A stretch of 64,000 bases of DNA from Silene conica (GCA_029255685.2 CM055316.2:78180861-78244860); one strand, 5' to 3'; numbered from the stretch's first letter, positions 1 to 14,500 are shown. Notes: generated by a model not told the origin, from the letters alone. A program made the numbers and translations.

Positions 1-1075
1 TGTAATCTGTAAAATTTCTTACAGTAATAAAACTCTCTCCCTTCTGCCCTGTGGACGTAGCTAACACACCGTTAGTGAACCACGTAAATCTGTGCATATC
101 GATCTTTATTGTTTGTTTTTATCTTTCTCTGTGCTTCCGCTATAACAATATTGAACTGGGACAGAAATTGCATTAGCCCATCATGCTATTTCACATTAAA
201 AGAAAGTATTATGTAGCCATTAGAATGAGTCATTTTACTCTCTTCAACCATATTCCAGAACGAAAGAATAGTCGCTCAACTGGAAATCGAAATGTTATCA
301 ATGCCCATGTATGAATGTATGCATTGCCGAATGCAAATGTAAACATCCGGGATCCCAAGACACCGGAAACCTATTTTGTTTGTATTTCGTCAAAGATGCT
401 GAGTAATAAAATTTGTAGTTTTTATGCAAAAATAGCTTCAATATTTTCATCGGGACCAGTCAGAAATTTTTTATAGATCCGCGACTGTATGTATAGACTG
501 AAGATGAAACAAAACCAGATAAGTAACTTTTATTTCACAGATGAGAACTGCTCACTACTAAAAGCAGGAAACTAGGAGGGAATCTTTAACTTACAGTTAA
601 CATCGAGGTAGGCGCTTCACGAGGATTGGATTTGGATTTAACATAGGGTTGGTTGAAAGACATTCAGCATGCATATCGGCCTTATGATCGTCCCTGAGAT
701 GAGAAACCAGGAAAGGGATATCACCGACAAGGCAACAGAGCATTCAGAGAATGCTTCTGGTCATCTGGACACCCCAGGCTGTAATACAAGCACCGGATAC
801 CACCCAACTCCTGCATACAACTATCGGCTTTGAACTCTTGTTTGACAGGCGGTGCAAAGTGTGTGTCCATAACGCCATTGCTGTCAAACGAAACAAGAAC
901 CATCTCTTGTAAACATCTATCAGGCGCAACAACGGAGTTATTGGACAAAATGGACCCAAATACAGTCATCTACCCTAAGACCATCTCACTCGAAATCTCA
1001 TACATCTTATTTCACATATCACCAGCTAGATCCTAGATATAATGTTCAGGAACAGTAGGCCAGAAAAATCGGTCA

Positions 1076-1210
1076 AATTACGGTCTGTAGGACACAGTCC
1101 CTGTTAGTTGATACTTGTAGCAGAAATTGAGTATCAAACCACCCAAGCCTCGGCCCTCGGCCAATACTTGTAGCAGAAATTACGGTCTATAGGACACAGT
1201 CCCTATTAGG
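1076..1210. repeat. Short direct duplication
   Basis: A segment reading 'aaattacggtctgtaggaca' at about 1076 recurs with a few changes at about 1177. Each copy is followed by 'cagtccct'. The unit of about 35 bp is separated by about 60 bp that also contain 'acttgtagcagaaatt' twice. It looks like a local duplication with no coding meaning. Confidence 0.6.
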
Positions 1211-2118
1211 CGATGAATACACCGTATTATCAACAATCAGACAACGGTGTCATATGAGTTTAAGCCTACCACTGCGCTGATCAAGTTAACATCAAACTCG
1301 ATACCAAAAGACTGTATTTCATCATCTACACCGGATTCATTCGACATTCTAGTAACAGTAATCGGCACAAAAAAGAAATATAATCCAAATAAACGAAAAA
1401 GGGAAACTTTGCAACATTATCAAACAAGAAGCAAAGTAACAGAAATGGCGAAAACCTGATGAACAGGTGGATACATAGAGTAGGTACAAACAGGACATTG
1501 AAGCAACACTGGTGGCACTGTGGCGGACGCAGTCAAAAAGGAGTTATTGCTGTTACGGCAGCAGTTATCCGAGTGACGATGGACTCGATCATCATTCCAA
1601 ATTCAACTGATTCCCCAAATTTCTCTCTTTATCAAACCCTAACTTTTCTAAAATCTGAAAAGAAAAAACTATGAATGAAATCAAAGAGAACCCAGAAATA
1701 CCAACAAATCCAATTGCAAAACCCAATTCCTAGAATTTTGAAACTTTATAGTACAGTATTTCGGTTAAAGGTCCGTAACTTGGGGTAAAAGAGTGTATTT
1801 AAGATTAAATTTTCTTTGTTTATGTCGCGAAAAAAACTGCTTGTTTGTGATCCTGAATGATCGTTGAATCGAATGTAATTAACGGAGTAAACGCGTAGAG
1901 CTTCAAAAGCAAATGATGGATGCTAACGAAGAGCTACCGTCTGCCCATCCAATACTTGCGCATTGTCGCAATCCACACCAGACACCGACTCCGGATTAGC
2001 TGTGATCACAATTTGCAGAGCAGTCCTCAATCGACATCATTCAGGAAAGAACCGCAAATCCTTGATAATCCTCGCTCCCTCAGTCAGAAGATGTCGATTT
2101 TTTTGAAAGTTTCATGAT

Positions 2119-2160
2119 ATTTGGGACGGTGTCAAAAACATTTGGGACGGTGTCAAAAAC
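2119..2160. repeat. Perfect 21-bp tandem duplication
   Basis: The 21-bp unit beginning 'atttgggacggtgtcaaaaa' occurs twice head to tail (2119-2139 and 2140-2160), identical in both copies. It lies downstream of the ClpX stop, possibly in or just beyond its 3' UTR. Confidence 0.8.
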
Positions 2161-2522
2161 GTTATTGCACAATGACGGAGAGTATACCGCGACATTTGGT
2201 ACACGGAGCTCAATAACATTTCACACCTTCCAGTGAAAAGCAAAGCTATCCACCTGACCAAAATATGTTTCACAATGCAAGATACCGCGAAGCAATAGAA
2301 GGGCAAGTAAAATCGAGAATACAGGAACAAAGATGAAACATTTTCTCATAAATAGTCCCAAATATGCAGAAAATGATACAAACATTTTTTGTGTTTCCTA
2401 TTCCTTTCTTTTTTTGGCCCGCTTGCCAATCCGTCATCTGCCAAACAGTAACAATGATTGCCCTTATTATTTATAGAGGATACTGTACAATGATAGGACT
2501 ACAAAGGGTCACACGACCCGTC

Positions 2523-5500
2523 TTACATGCTAGCGACCACAGATGGAAGGTCAGTTTCAGCCTCAGGTTCTCCTTCAGAACTGTCAGCCTCTTTTGGTGA
2601 CTGTTGCATAATATAACGGTCTAGGGCGCCCTTACCGTACAGAATTTTACCACCACACCCTTTACCCTCCAATCCTACTGATTCCTCGTCAATAATTACA
2701 GCGTCAATGATATTGTCACCCGTTCTTGTGTCCGGTATCTGCATTACATAGTTCACATATATCTCATTACCCAAAAGAAGGAAAAATGAAGCGACACCAT
2801 CCAGATAAAAGAGAATTTATCAACTGTTTACCTCATACATGGCGTCCATCAGAAGGTTCTCTAATATGGCTCGCAAACCCCGAGCTCCAGTGTTTTTATT
2901 TATTGCCTTTTTCGCAATTAGTCTCAGTGCCTTATCCGTGAAATGCAGCTTCACCTAGAGAAAGATATGAAACTAAATCGTCAGCAACTTATTTCAGCCA
3001 TTATACCCAACATAGGTCTTATGCAAGACTTCATACTATAAAAACTTTTCACAAATAAGTTTTATCGAGTGCATGAACAGCAGGCCCTAGAGACTTCTGG
3101 GAGAGTACTTTTCTCTTATAATCCATGAAATTTATCGAAAAGTGGGTATGTGGTGAATTTGTTTGATTGGCTTCCAAAAATGGAGAACGAAGCGAACTGC
3201 AATGCAACAGTTCTTTATCTTCTTTTGTATTAGAATCTATTTCACAGCAGTTTTCATCGAGATTGCCTCCCTTATTCGTGAATAGAAAGGGCAGGCAACC
3301 CTCATCACACCGGAAACATTTTAGAAAGAAGAATAACGACTTACTCCATTCATCTGAAACATCTTTTTGTATTGCTTTCCTAGAGCATTCTTTGGCTCCG
3401 TTAAAACCTATGACATCACAAGGGTTGCATTAGTGAAATAACTGGAAACACGGAAACTAATTCAAAGGCTCCTTTGTACATGATTTTGCAGTAGATTGCA
3501 AAATAACTAATGTCTTACACGACAAGAGCTGATAATGTTTGACTGGTTCTGCACCCTCAAATCAAGGAATGAGTAATATTACCTCAACAAGTTGGTCTTC
3601 AGTGAGGGCTGACAAGTTAACAAGGACAGGAAATCTTCCAACAAATTCAGGTATCAAACCATACGCAATAAGATCGCTACTTTCTACCTGGAATGATACA
3701 ATGCAAGCAAACTAATAAACTCAAAGCAGGATCAAAAGAAGCACTACCCATTAACAAACTAAAATGCCTCTTCGAATTCCTTCAACGAAGCTTCTAGTAG
3801 ATCTAGGACCAACAAAAGCATATGATATTTCGAAAAGCAACAAAAGCACACACTTACATTATCTAACAAGGACGAGGCTACAACGGCACTAGTAGGACCA
3901 GTTGTTCTCATGTTTGCACGTACAGGAGCACCAAAACCGATGGAGGAATCATTGCGTCTGTAACAAACATGTATTGTTTTCTTAGTTAACTTTATCTAAA
4001 AGTTAATATTATGTATGTGCAGAAAAGCAAATAACAATTTAAAACAGAACCTTTCTGAGATGGTTTTCTCCAAATCAATGAAAGCGCCACCACAAATGAA
4101 AAGAATATCCTTTGTGTCCATCTGTGGAGCAATGCCATTGAAGTGTAAAATATCAAAATCACAAACAGGGACTAAATATCCAATAACAGAATTCAAAACG
4201 TGATAGTCGGGAAAGTGGGTATTCTGATAAATCAAGGCGGAGACACCAAAACACGACCATTCCGTAATGGTTTTGAACACTGCGGCCGCATTTTACGACA
4301 ATCTTGGCCACATTTAGCAACACTAGGCTGTGACAACCAATATTGGGGAAGTGACCAAACCTAAGACCTAATAATACTAGAATAAGTTGATCTTTGTTCA
4401 AGATGGTCGGTCATTTTGGGTTCTATTCTTAATGTCGATTGCCAGAAAGTAATACCTGGATGTTGTCACCCCTAGGATGCTTTCGAGCTCCTTTCTCAGG
4501 GACATTAACAATCTGGTGAAAAGGGCAAACATCAGTTGAAAAAAGCGTGGTACAAACCCTTCAAACAAAATGGTGTATATGTCTAATGCTCAAACAAAAG
4601 CAGCTATAAAATATAAACAGTAATCAGTAATAAGATAAACTAAATTCCACCAGAAACTAACTGCTTGAATCATACAAAGACAGAAACACATTGGATATTC
4701 AGCGAGGTTTACTGTTTTCACACAACTCTTCAAAATTTAAAAGCTCAACAATTAGTACTCCACAGCAAAGTTAATCTAAGCAACAAACGGCAGCTCTAAA
4801 GAACGAAAATCCAGCACTTCAAGAGAAAAAAATTAGAGAAAAAAAAACCAACTTTAAAAATTGACTCACCGTTCCTTCTAACATTTTAAGTAATGCTTGC
4901 TGGACACCCTCTCCTGATACATCTCTACTAATATTAAGGCTCTCAGCCTGCAATCGAAAATTAACTTGATCAAACAGATGTGTAGGCAAAAAAGGTGCAA
5001 AAAATGTCACAACATGTAGAAATGAGTAACCTTTTTGGTGATTTTGTCGACTTCATCAATATATACAATGCCTTGCTGTGCAGCTGTCACATTATAATCA
5101 GCAACCTGTAGACAGAACCCCTTACAGATTATAATTTCCTGACTAAAAAGGTCATCAAGCTCATATTGTGTAGTAGGCAATGCTTATATAGAAGGTCATG
5201 GGCAAAACCATGTCCTTCAACTTAGTAGCATCTCTTGCATATATAAAAAGGAGTTGTAGCTTTTCAATCTAGGATCCTGATTTACCATTTTATTTTTCAG
5301 ATTTTATACGTTAACTCTATTAACAACGGACGTAGTTTTATAGGACCTCATTTAACATTTTATTGTCTGTTATCTTATAAGCCAACTCTACAACAACAAA
5401 GCCTAAATCCCAAAATGATTTGAGGCCGGCCAACATGACTAATCCTTTAGAAACGATCGCATACCTGAAAAGTCTGTTAAACCAAAACTGACCCACCCGC

Positions 5501-8500
5501 ACCCCACCCGATTGACCCGTATGCCAGGTCTAGTTGCAACCTTTTCGATACCCTAAGAAATTCTATGAAGAGTTCAGGCAAAATAGGTCCACTTCACATT
5601 TCTTTCATAAATGTGCTTGAGCCAACTATCAACTAGCAACAACAACAAATTCATTTGCAGGAAACTGATACGCGTATCCACCCACCAGACCGCTCAGATC
5701 AAATTTAAATATGAATTCTAAGCGCAATGGTAGGAAGCACAATGGGTTGGTAGTGAACTAAACCATAGGCAAATATTTAATGCTTAACCAAAATAAAGCT
5801 AAGATATTTAGCAGGAAATGAGGAAACAAAATCTGAAGATACCGTGAGGAGCTTGTACAGAATAGACTCTACATCTTCTCCAACATATCCAGCCTGTAGG
5901 AAGGGACAGAAACAATTAAGTATAACAAATAATACAATTTTAAATCAGAAGAGAGTTGATAAAAAAAAATGAAGACCAAGTGAGAAACATGGATTCATTG
6001 GCAGATAAAAAAATACGACCCCTAAGAGAAAAGCCTGAGCCCCAAAATGTTAAATGGTAGCCACTAGCCAGGTTAGAGTTTGGTCATAACTCATATGCCA
6101 GCCAAGGGTAGGTATAACTAGCAATAGACAGAATCTTACATATTAGTGACTCAGAAATCGAAATTAATAAACCCTTAAACAAGATATGTCCACACAATTT
6201 TAAAAGTAATAAGGGTTCCTAATTTCGATGCAGTCAGCTGAATAACTAAGTGTCTATTTGGAATTATGTCCATGACAAAAAGTTCCAGTTTGCCAGCATC
6301 ACACTGAAACGGCCAATAATGTCAACACTTAGTTGAAGACACAATGCATCCCCAGTATAAGGTTTAAAATAAAAGCTGATCTCTTATGAGAAAGGCACTT
6401 GTGTACATACTCCCGGCTACATCTTATAAATCATTGATTTAGCTACCCAATAACCTAAATATTCTCTCCGATATAAAGTCAAACAACTTGATTGTGCATC
6501 CTTTGTGCCCATGATTCAATGTGATTCAATGATAGGTTATGTGACAGGCAAGAGATGAAACCATTAGACATAAATTAATTCAAAAATGATTTTGCTTCAT
6601 TCGCATGATGGATTTGATTTTATTCGAAGCCTTCTGAATTTCGTTTTAAGTGTATAGCAGACATATACCTTCCACAACTATTAGTTGTGCAAACAATTGG
6701 GACCATCACTCTTTTCTATAAAATAGCCTAACAGCTGTAATAGGTAACAAACACAGTGCAGAATTTAGAGGAATCTAAAATCCGGTAGGACAACCATAGA
6801 ATAGTTAGATACCCCTATATACCTGAGTTAATGTGGTTGCATCTGCAATTACAAACGGTACATTCACCAACCTTGCAAGTGTCTTTGCCAGTAATGTCTT
6901 CCCTGTCCTTGAGAAAGCATTAAAAGCAAGCCAATGAGAAGAGACACAAACGATCCTATAGAGGCCCATAAAGGAGGCATGAACACATACAAACCATATT
7001 AAGCAAAAACGCAGTTCTACAATAAAGATTAACCAACTCTGACAGCTAGAAGGAATCTTATCGGAGCAGTAACAGTACAACACATTACCTGACCCTGTAG
7101 GCCCCATTACGAGGATATTGCTTTTCTCAAGCTCCACGTGTTCATCAATAGGGTCCGAATTGGCAATAGATGACTCCACTGATTGCCTAGCTTACCATAT
7201 TTCACCAAACAAATAAGCTTATATCAGCAAATTATTCAGAGATGGGTCTAAATTAAACTCACGGCATCAAATAAATATAATATACAACCAATACTCTGAA
7301 CATGGTCTTAGACTCCTAGTATAAACTTGCTGTCTATCGTGAATTCAAGATCAATATCAGATTTAATGCTATGAAGAGTTGTATTTGTCCAGAAAATAAA
7401 TTTTTAGCAAGCAGTGTAAAGTTGTAAACTAGAACAGCCAAGTAGCGACTAACGACTCAATCAACCTATAAAATGGTTTTCTTCATATTGTAACTACAGA
7501 TTCTCATGCATACCATCCTTAGACAGCTTATATATAGATTCTTCAGAACCCACGTCAGCTCATACATAGATTACTTGAAGCATATAAGCATGTGATATTT
7601 CAGTGACGTTTACATACACCTCAAAAATTAGGGTTGGTAACAATTTCCCAACTGACACTAAGAAAAACATAAGTGCATTTCTTTTTATTCCCAGTAAGTA
7701 CATACATGTGAAATTGTGAATATGTGATACATGTCACATGTCTTAGACTAAGAAATTAAATCTGTTATCTTGTTCATGCTAAGCACGAGTGCACGACTAA
7801 TGTTATATCTTCCTAGAGTCATCCACCCTCTGCAATATTTGATAACAGAAATATTCATTGCACTATTGTTCATTAGCATTACATAATAATGGTATAAAAA
7901 GCGCTAAATGTTATCTATCAAAACAAATAACAGTGATATTGACCCAAGAACGAAGCAGAAGCAAAATTCTAAAACATGATGCAAAACTTTGTACAAGGAA
8001 AAACAAATCATAAAAAAGGGGAGTTTGAAGCCCCCCAACTTATTGGTTCAGTTATTCCTAAGATCTACAAGTTCAATGAAAACAAAAGGAAATCACCAAC
8101 CTATGCAAGGACTCAATATAGATTCTTTTATAGTGATTGTACACAGCAACGGACAGCACCTGCATACAACATAAAAAAATAGAAAGGAACCAGTGCCAAG
8201 TGAGTAAAGATTTGAGCAAGTCACATAACATCCACAGCATAAACCAAATTCAAAGCAGAACAATGACTAAAGTATCTTTTCTATCTGCATTGCGAAATGA
8301 TGACACACAGAATAGAAGTTGAAGACTTTCTACATGGCAACACCTCATACAAGAATGAACCTTTAAGTTCTAACTATCCATGTTGCATGTCCAAAACATC
8401 GCCAATACATGTGAGACCAACCATTATCCTTATAATTACATGAAGAGTACATAAGATTTGGGCTCTTCACACAAGTGAGACATGCCCTTGAGAGGTGAAC

Positions 8501-9541
8501 AACAGCTGGAAACAGCTGCTAATACCCCATATACTGAGGAGCAGATGTAGGGATCCGTCCTCGGCTCGCTGACATAACATTCCTACCCAGAACACTCTTA
8601 AAGCTCAATATCAGCATTCAGCATCAGTATATGGTTACAAAGCATTGAAGTTGTATCTACACAATAACATCACAATCATGATGAACCATGTCGCAATGTC
8701 AACCATAATCAAGCATATACTCCCTCCGTTCTAAACATTTGTTTACCTTTGATAGAAATACTTATCAAAGGTAAACAAATGATTGAGATGGACTAGTAAA
8801 AATCACTATCTTAATGAAACACATCACCAACTCAAAAATTCAGCTAAACCAACTAAAATCTCATTCCAAAGTCTAAACTACTACACTAATGAAATCGAAA
8901 CTCAATCGAATAAAACAGATTACCAACTCGAAAATCAACAAATCGACTAAAATGGCATGCAAAGAGGATACCTTCTTAGCTTTCTCTTGCCCAATCACAA
9001 ACTTATCAAGCCCTTTACAGATCTCTTTAGGAGTAGGAAAACTACCACCCAAACTTGACCCGCCCCAATTCCCATCCTTAGAATTGGATCCAAACCCACC
9101 TCCACCACCCGAACCCGAATTCGCCCCTCCCCCATTCCCACCAACACCACCACCACCACCACCTCCACCTCCACCTCCACCTCCTCCGCCACCGCCTCGA
9201 CCTGAATTAACCCCAGACCTTACCATCACTCCATCATTTGGAGGCTGCCACACCTCAGGTGGGTCCCCAGAACACCTCAAAACATTACTTTTAGCACTTA
9301 ATCTCAAAAATTTAGTAGCTTGATCAACAAATTCACCACCAAGTAAAATACGCTTAAAGGAAGTAACATGATAAGGTGAACCTATAAAATTACCATCTTG
9401 TTTTTTACCGTTTTGTGAACTGTAAGAGCTAGACATACTACGACCAATATGCATATGATTTTTAACAAAGTATCTAAATTGATATCCTGTTAATATTGCT
9501 ACCTCCTTTGTTGATTTCGATCTTATTGCTGCTGCTGCCAT
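2523..9541 (-). CDS. CLPX: ATP-dependent Clp protease ATP-binding subunit ClpX, mitochondrial type
   Basis: AAA+ unfoldase that feeds substrates to the ClpP peptidase, expected in the mitochondrial matrix. Coding exons (minus): 9541-8972, 8159-8101, 7186-7089, 6902-6823, 5893-5843, 5105-5031, 4947-4870, 4512-4456, 4121-4051, 3957-3858, 3687-3583, 3407-3345, 2954-2832, 2738-2523; these sum to 581 codons plus stop with no frame break, and the introns are GT-AG. Visible motifs: N-terminal basic, Ser/Ala-rich presequence-like segment; poly-Gly tract near residues 117-137; Walker A GPTGSGKT at about 238-245 (split by an intron before the Lys); pore loop GYVG at 271-274; Walker [10 protein letters not shown] with D303/E304; a KHPRGDN loop; IGF (ClpP-docking) at 386-388; sensor-2 GARG with R494. 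No Cys4 zinc-binding domain is seen at the N terminus, so this resembles the zinc-finger-less plant ClpX type. The start is the only ATG before the presequence. It looks functional. Confidence 0.95.
5391..5467 (+). repeat. Dispersed repeat fragment (copy 1 of 3), SINE/RTE-like
   Basis: This stretch in a ClpX intron reads 'acaacaacaaagcct' then 'aaatcccaaaatgatttgag', with 'gatcgcatacct' further on. The same string recurs at 15818-15917 and in part at 52276-52323. The pattern (CAA-rich lead, fixed core) matches a repeat common in plant genomes, but I am unsure whether it is a SINE or the 3' tail of an RTE-type LINE. Confidence 0.55.
8718..8801. mobile_element. Short Stowaway-like MITE remnant with a perfect hairpin
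   Basis: Begins with the Stowaway-type end 'ctccctccgttc' after TA. Then comes a 19-bp perfect inverted repeat, 'catttgtttacctttgata', an 8-nt loop, and its complement ending 'ggtaaacaaatg'. It ends close to 'ggactag' followed by TA. It sits in the first ClpX intron. The element is very small, so it is probably an internally deleted copy. Confidence 0.6.
9130..9192 (-). repeat. GGT/GGA-type triplet repeat coding for poly-glycine in ClpX exon 1
   Basis: The plus strand runs as CCA/CCT triplets (caccaccacc, cctccacctc). Read on the minus strand it codes for a glycine run near residues 117-137 of ClpX, between the presequence region and the AAA+ domain. Such tracts change length easily and lie in a region not needed for the ATPase fold. 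Confidence 0.85.
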
Positions 9542-11548
9542 AATTATTATTATTATTAATTATTATTAATCTAATTAAAAACAGAGAAGATAGATTAAAT
9601 TACAGTGATAGAAGGTGAAATTAAGGAAATTAAAACATGGGTTTTATAGATTTGGGGGTGAATTGAAATGGGTATGAGTTAGATTTTCAGAAACGTAATC
9701 AAAACCGCAGGAATTATAGAGAGATATTAGAGAGAAGTAATGGATGAAAATTGTGAGATGAAATTGATGGGTGGAAAGGAAATTGGCAGTTATTGAATGA
9801 ATATTTTATGGTTTTATTAGAGGAATCAAAAACGTAAATTGGTGAATATTATGAGAGAAAATGATGGATTAGATGATGGAAACTATAGAAATGAGAGATA
9901 TTTACACGCACCAAGAAGATGAACACACACACAACAACAAAACAACATACTCTCTACTCTCTAAGTCTCTAGATGTCTCTTTCATTAAATCATTTAGTTA
10001 ATAAAATAATAAGACGGTTTTATATGAAAATAGCGTAAACGGGTTTAAGAATAGTTATATTAATAAATCAATATATTATATAGGCGTTGTTTTTTTGAGG
10101 TGAAGGTAGTAATGCGTTCGCTTATGCTGAACTGAATTGAGTTGAACGGAATTGAAATGTGTTGAGATGGGTAGAGTTGAAATAAGCTGAATTGAACTGA
10201 AATTAAAGTTGGCTGAAATGAGCTGATTGGGGGTTGAAATTAAATCGAAAAGAATAAAGTCACGATTATTAACATGGTTTTGCGATAAAATTTGGGCCGT
10301 ATTTTCAATTTTATTGCTTGAGCTTGAGAAAATAAAATAGAAGAATCTTGAGATTGCTTGACGTTAAAAATTACGAATCTGGCAAAATGTGGAAGCTAAA
10401 TTCTCCATAAATGGATAGAATAGTCAATGACTTGTAAAGGGGGTCATGTAATGCACTTATTATTACTTTTATTTGGTTAGTAATGTAGATAAGATTCCAA
10501 ATTAAATCATTAAAAATAGTTCTTACAATAAAATATTATGGCTATGTTACTTGAAAAAATTTCCGCCCATTTTAATCTGTTCGCATTATTTAGTTAGGCT
10601 TCATTCAGTTTCGTTTTGTTTAATTCTGCTCGGTTTTTTTAGGCCAAAAAAATTAACTTAATAGCGTCAATTCATCTTTTTAGTTTGTCATTTTGTATTT
10701 AATTAGTGAAAATCAGAATTTGTAATTAAAAATACAAAAAATCAAAATGCCGAGATTATAGTATAATAAAGTTGAGATTGACTAATAAAAAGAATTTGCA
10801 CTAATAAAAAGATTAAATATATAAATTAAAAGTTCAAAATTTTTTTGATATTTAGAGAGGTTAATGACGTAGGGCGAAAGCTGCATATGATGCCTCCTTT
10901 GTTTTGTTCTTTGAGGTTGTTATGTAGAGCATCACTAAAGGCTAAAATCCGATTGCAGATTGCAATACGTAATTAGGTATTGCTTTCAAAATTGGCAAGT
11001 CTTTTGTTTTTCAAATGAGTGTACTAAGTCGTAGATAAAAATCAAACAGTCAACTTTACTGTTAGGGTAAGAGAGCTCTTAGCACTTGAGCTAACTCTCT
11101 CTCCCTAAAACATTTATTAGAAATTCGGTGTCAATTTTCATAGCTTATATTTGGAAGCGGTCCAAATTCAAATTATCGATGCATCAGAGCATGAATAAGG
11201 GACAGAGAAGAGGCCTTGGTCACAGACTCACAGCGGGTTAAGGTCGGAAATATGCAGTACTTTCCCAACAAATGAAACGCCGATGGCAACAAAAATACAT
11301 CGCGACTGGCCATTTATTACATCATGAAAGAATTCGTTCAGGACATCATTTTAATTACTGTACATTACAATGGATATCCAATCAAATGTTTGAATGACAT
11401 TGAACAATTTCTCTATCACAAAAATAAACCCAGTCAAATGGTAACAATGTTGTTACCTGAATCACATCAATGTATATAATGTTGATGGGGTAAATGTTAG
11501 ATCAATTGAAGAGTAAAAATATAAGCTAATTTGGCCGAGAAAAAATTC
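9542..11548. other. Intergenic region between ClpX (5' side) and the JmjC gene (3' side)
   Basis: About 2 kb without a recognisable gene. The stretch nearest 9541 holds the ClpX leader and promoter: a TTA-repeat directly before the start, and CT/CA-rich sequence at about 9915-9990. At 10100-10240 there is a degenerate purine-rich minisatellite built on 'tgaattgagttgaa'-like words. The rest is AT-rich without structure that I can name. Confidence 0.5.
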
Positions 11549-14500
11549 TTAGTTTGTCCTTGCCGTCTGAGTAAAACCTAGCTCAGGGTCCGTCATCAGT
11601 TCTCTGGCTTCATTCAGGGCAGCACTTGCTGCATAAATCGCCATCTTCTTTACCTGAATCACAAGCGAAAATAAGCAGAGTTAGGATGGACTGTTCTAAA
11701 TCCGTCATTTTGGGTCTGCAAGTCGTTGCCCTATACAATAGTAAACAGAGATTGGCAAAGGAAAGTTTTTTGAAGTACTCCGCGTGTTTCAAGGAAGAGA
11801 TATAAATATCCACAAACCTCCAATTTGTCTTCCTTCGATCTATGGTTTTTCGGTAGCAGACGGAACTCCTCTGTCAACTGAATGCATTGCTGAACATTCT
11901 CAGGCGATACAAAGTCCAGCGCCACTTTGATGCATGACTGGATACAATTTTTTCATCAGTTCTCTATATGGACAGTTATGAACAAAATAATATGTTTTCA
12001 ATTCTAGTTACTAAATTTCTGCTTTCCGAAGAAAATTGAGAGGATCCAAATAGAGAAAAGGAAACTTAAAGAGTCACAAACCATGTTCATGTTAAGCAGA
12101 CTCAAAAGTCGAAACAAAGAAGCTCAATCTTAACTTGATCAAGAATTGAATGTTCTCAAAAATATCAAACACAAAATGCGACATCCAAAGGGAGCCAAAA
12201 TCCAAGAAAACTCGAAAGGACAAATTTGTGGTTTTCTCCGAGGAAGGTTCACTCTCCATAGCAAAACTCTTAACATTAAGGACGTTAGGCCTTGTTTGGA
12301 TACAAAAATGGAGGAAAGGAAGGGGGGAAGGCGAGAAAAGGAAAAATGGAGAGTGAGATTTCATTCCAAATCATTCCTTGAGGGAAATAAATTGCCTTGG
12401 AGGAGGGAAATGGACGGATTCAATTTCGCTCCTCCAAATCTCTTATCCGTCAACCTCCATTTGTTTAAAAAAACGGAGGAATTCACATCCCTCCAAATCC
12501 CTCGCTTCCTTCAGCTGGTACAAATAGAATTCACATCCCTCCAAACACACCCTTAAAGTTTAAACTTTAAACTAACAAGCATATAAAATAAAAAGCTTAA
12601 CACAATCAAGGTGTTGCGTTAGGGCTACATGATGGACTGAATAAATTCAACAAGCTCATTTGATCCATTATACCTATCACTCAAGGACTGAACCGCTTCA
12701 TTTGCTGAAAAATTCTTGATTAGATAGTAAAATCGTATGATCCAAAGAGTCATGACCAGTCCGATCTTAGGTGAGACTTGCGTTTTTTGGATCTTGAGTA
12801 GAATCCTAACGGCGTTCAACTATCCTACAGCATAACAATCTAATTCTATACGACTAAGCAGTAGAAAATATTTTTGTTAATGCTGGTACAAATAGAATTA
12901 TCTTTTAAACATGTAGTAAACAATGATGTTACTAAAAGAATTTCTGGCACACAACCTCGCACTCCATACAAAAATTTCCATTTTCAGCTCAGGGGAGAGA
13001 GACTCTTAGCTTAGTTAACATGCAAGACTTATACTCGTAAATAACAATGACAAAGGTCTGTTTAGTGGATATTATGGAGGAACTTACTAGTCTATTTCTC
13101 ACTTGATGTGGACAACCAGCGGGAATGAAAACAGCCTCACCAAGATGTTGCTCAAATGTCCAAGGTTCAACATCTACAACAACAACAACAACAACAAAAT
13201 CTGTCACAATTGAGAAATGTGACGCGACTGTTGACAGAAAGCATCAACCATAGTAAGCAAAAAAATATCCTTACCAAACTCTTCCTTCAGCTGTTTCTTA
13301 TGCTTCTCACTCAAATAGAAGGTTTGATCATGGATAGGATGAATGACCTAAGCACATCAAAGGCAAAAGTTCACAACTAAGAAAACAAATATATAAACAG
13401 TTACACATGTACGGTCTGTTGACAAGGTTAAACAGTTCATTACAATGGCTTTAAAGTCATAAAACTTAACTCAGCCATATGTTCACTTGAATCTACTTTA
13501 CATAGCAATAGCCAAGCGCCCAAGCCTTTACAAGGGGTCTTTGACATTTGTTAACAAGTGTAACATAGTTTTTGGTGATATGGTCTGCTTATTGACACAA
13601 CCCCAACCTACACACGACGTGTATTTTAATATTCCTTTATACAAGAGATTTCAGAATGAGTCCTATAGGCCCACGAAACTTACAGATTTGAGAGGAAGGT
13701 TATTGATGTGGCGAAATTCCTGATGGTGTTTTCTCAAATATTCTACAATTTTAGGAACATCTTCCCTTCGGAATATGTCCCAGACAGCGCCTCCATAGGC
13801 CTCATTTCCATCTAAGCTGTTCTGTTCAAACACTGAATCCTGCTGTCCACTGAAGTTCGGAACTTCTGAAGTACAGCTTCGATTATTTGCATAATCAGCT
13901 TCTCCAGCACACGAAAGTTCATCAATAGCAGAATTACAACCAACATCCGACTTTTGTTCAACATTAGTTCTACTACTCGGTGAAGAAGAAGAAACTTCAG
14001 TTACTTTTTCTCCTTTCAGTTTGTGTATACTCTTTTGCTTCCGTGAGTCATCAACTGATGTTGTATGCATCAACACATTAACCTATGAAGAGAAAAAAAC
14101 AAGACATTGGACAAGGGAATCTCACTGCATGTTGCATAATCTTGCTGAGTTGATAATATTTGGTCAAATAATCCCTTCGTAATGCATTTTTTTCAGCAAC
14201 AGTGATTTATGCATTTGAATATCACAAATTCCCGTATCAGACAAACTTGTGATAAGATTACCATATCATGACCCATAGTATGGTACTTCCTCCCATCTTT
14301 AATGTTCTCCCCACTTCTATTTTTAGGGTCAAGTTATCAAACTTTGACCATAAATAAGTTGAAAAACCAAAAAAATATTACCACAAAAAACAAAAATATT
14401 TAGATTTGTCATCAAAAAATCTTTCACAAAATATACATTTCAACAAAAAATTGGGTTATGCTCTTTTAGGGACGAGTTTTCACAAAATATACTTTTCAAC

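Larger units (their letters stand above)
1..2300. other. Intergenic region downstream of ClpX, no gene recognised
   Basis: Only short unrelated open frames lie here, with no homology I recognise and no exon-like splice pattern. Two small duplications are visible and listed separately. The part nearest 2.5 kb probably includes the ClpX 3' UTR, because that gene is read from right to left and its stop is at 2523. Confidence 0.5.

Noticed and set aside
721-969. 82-codon minus-strand frame near the left edge
   Set aside because: No family resemblance, no neighbouring exon pattern, and overlapping frames of similar length; likely chance.
8889-9323. Proline-rich open frame on the plus strand
   Set aside because: It is the complement of the ClpX poly-Gly exon; the minus strand continues into clear ClpX sequence.
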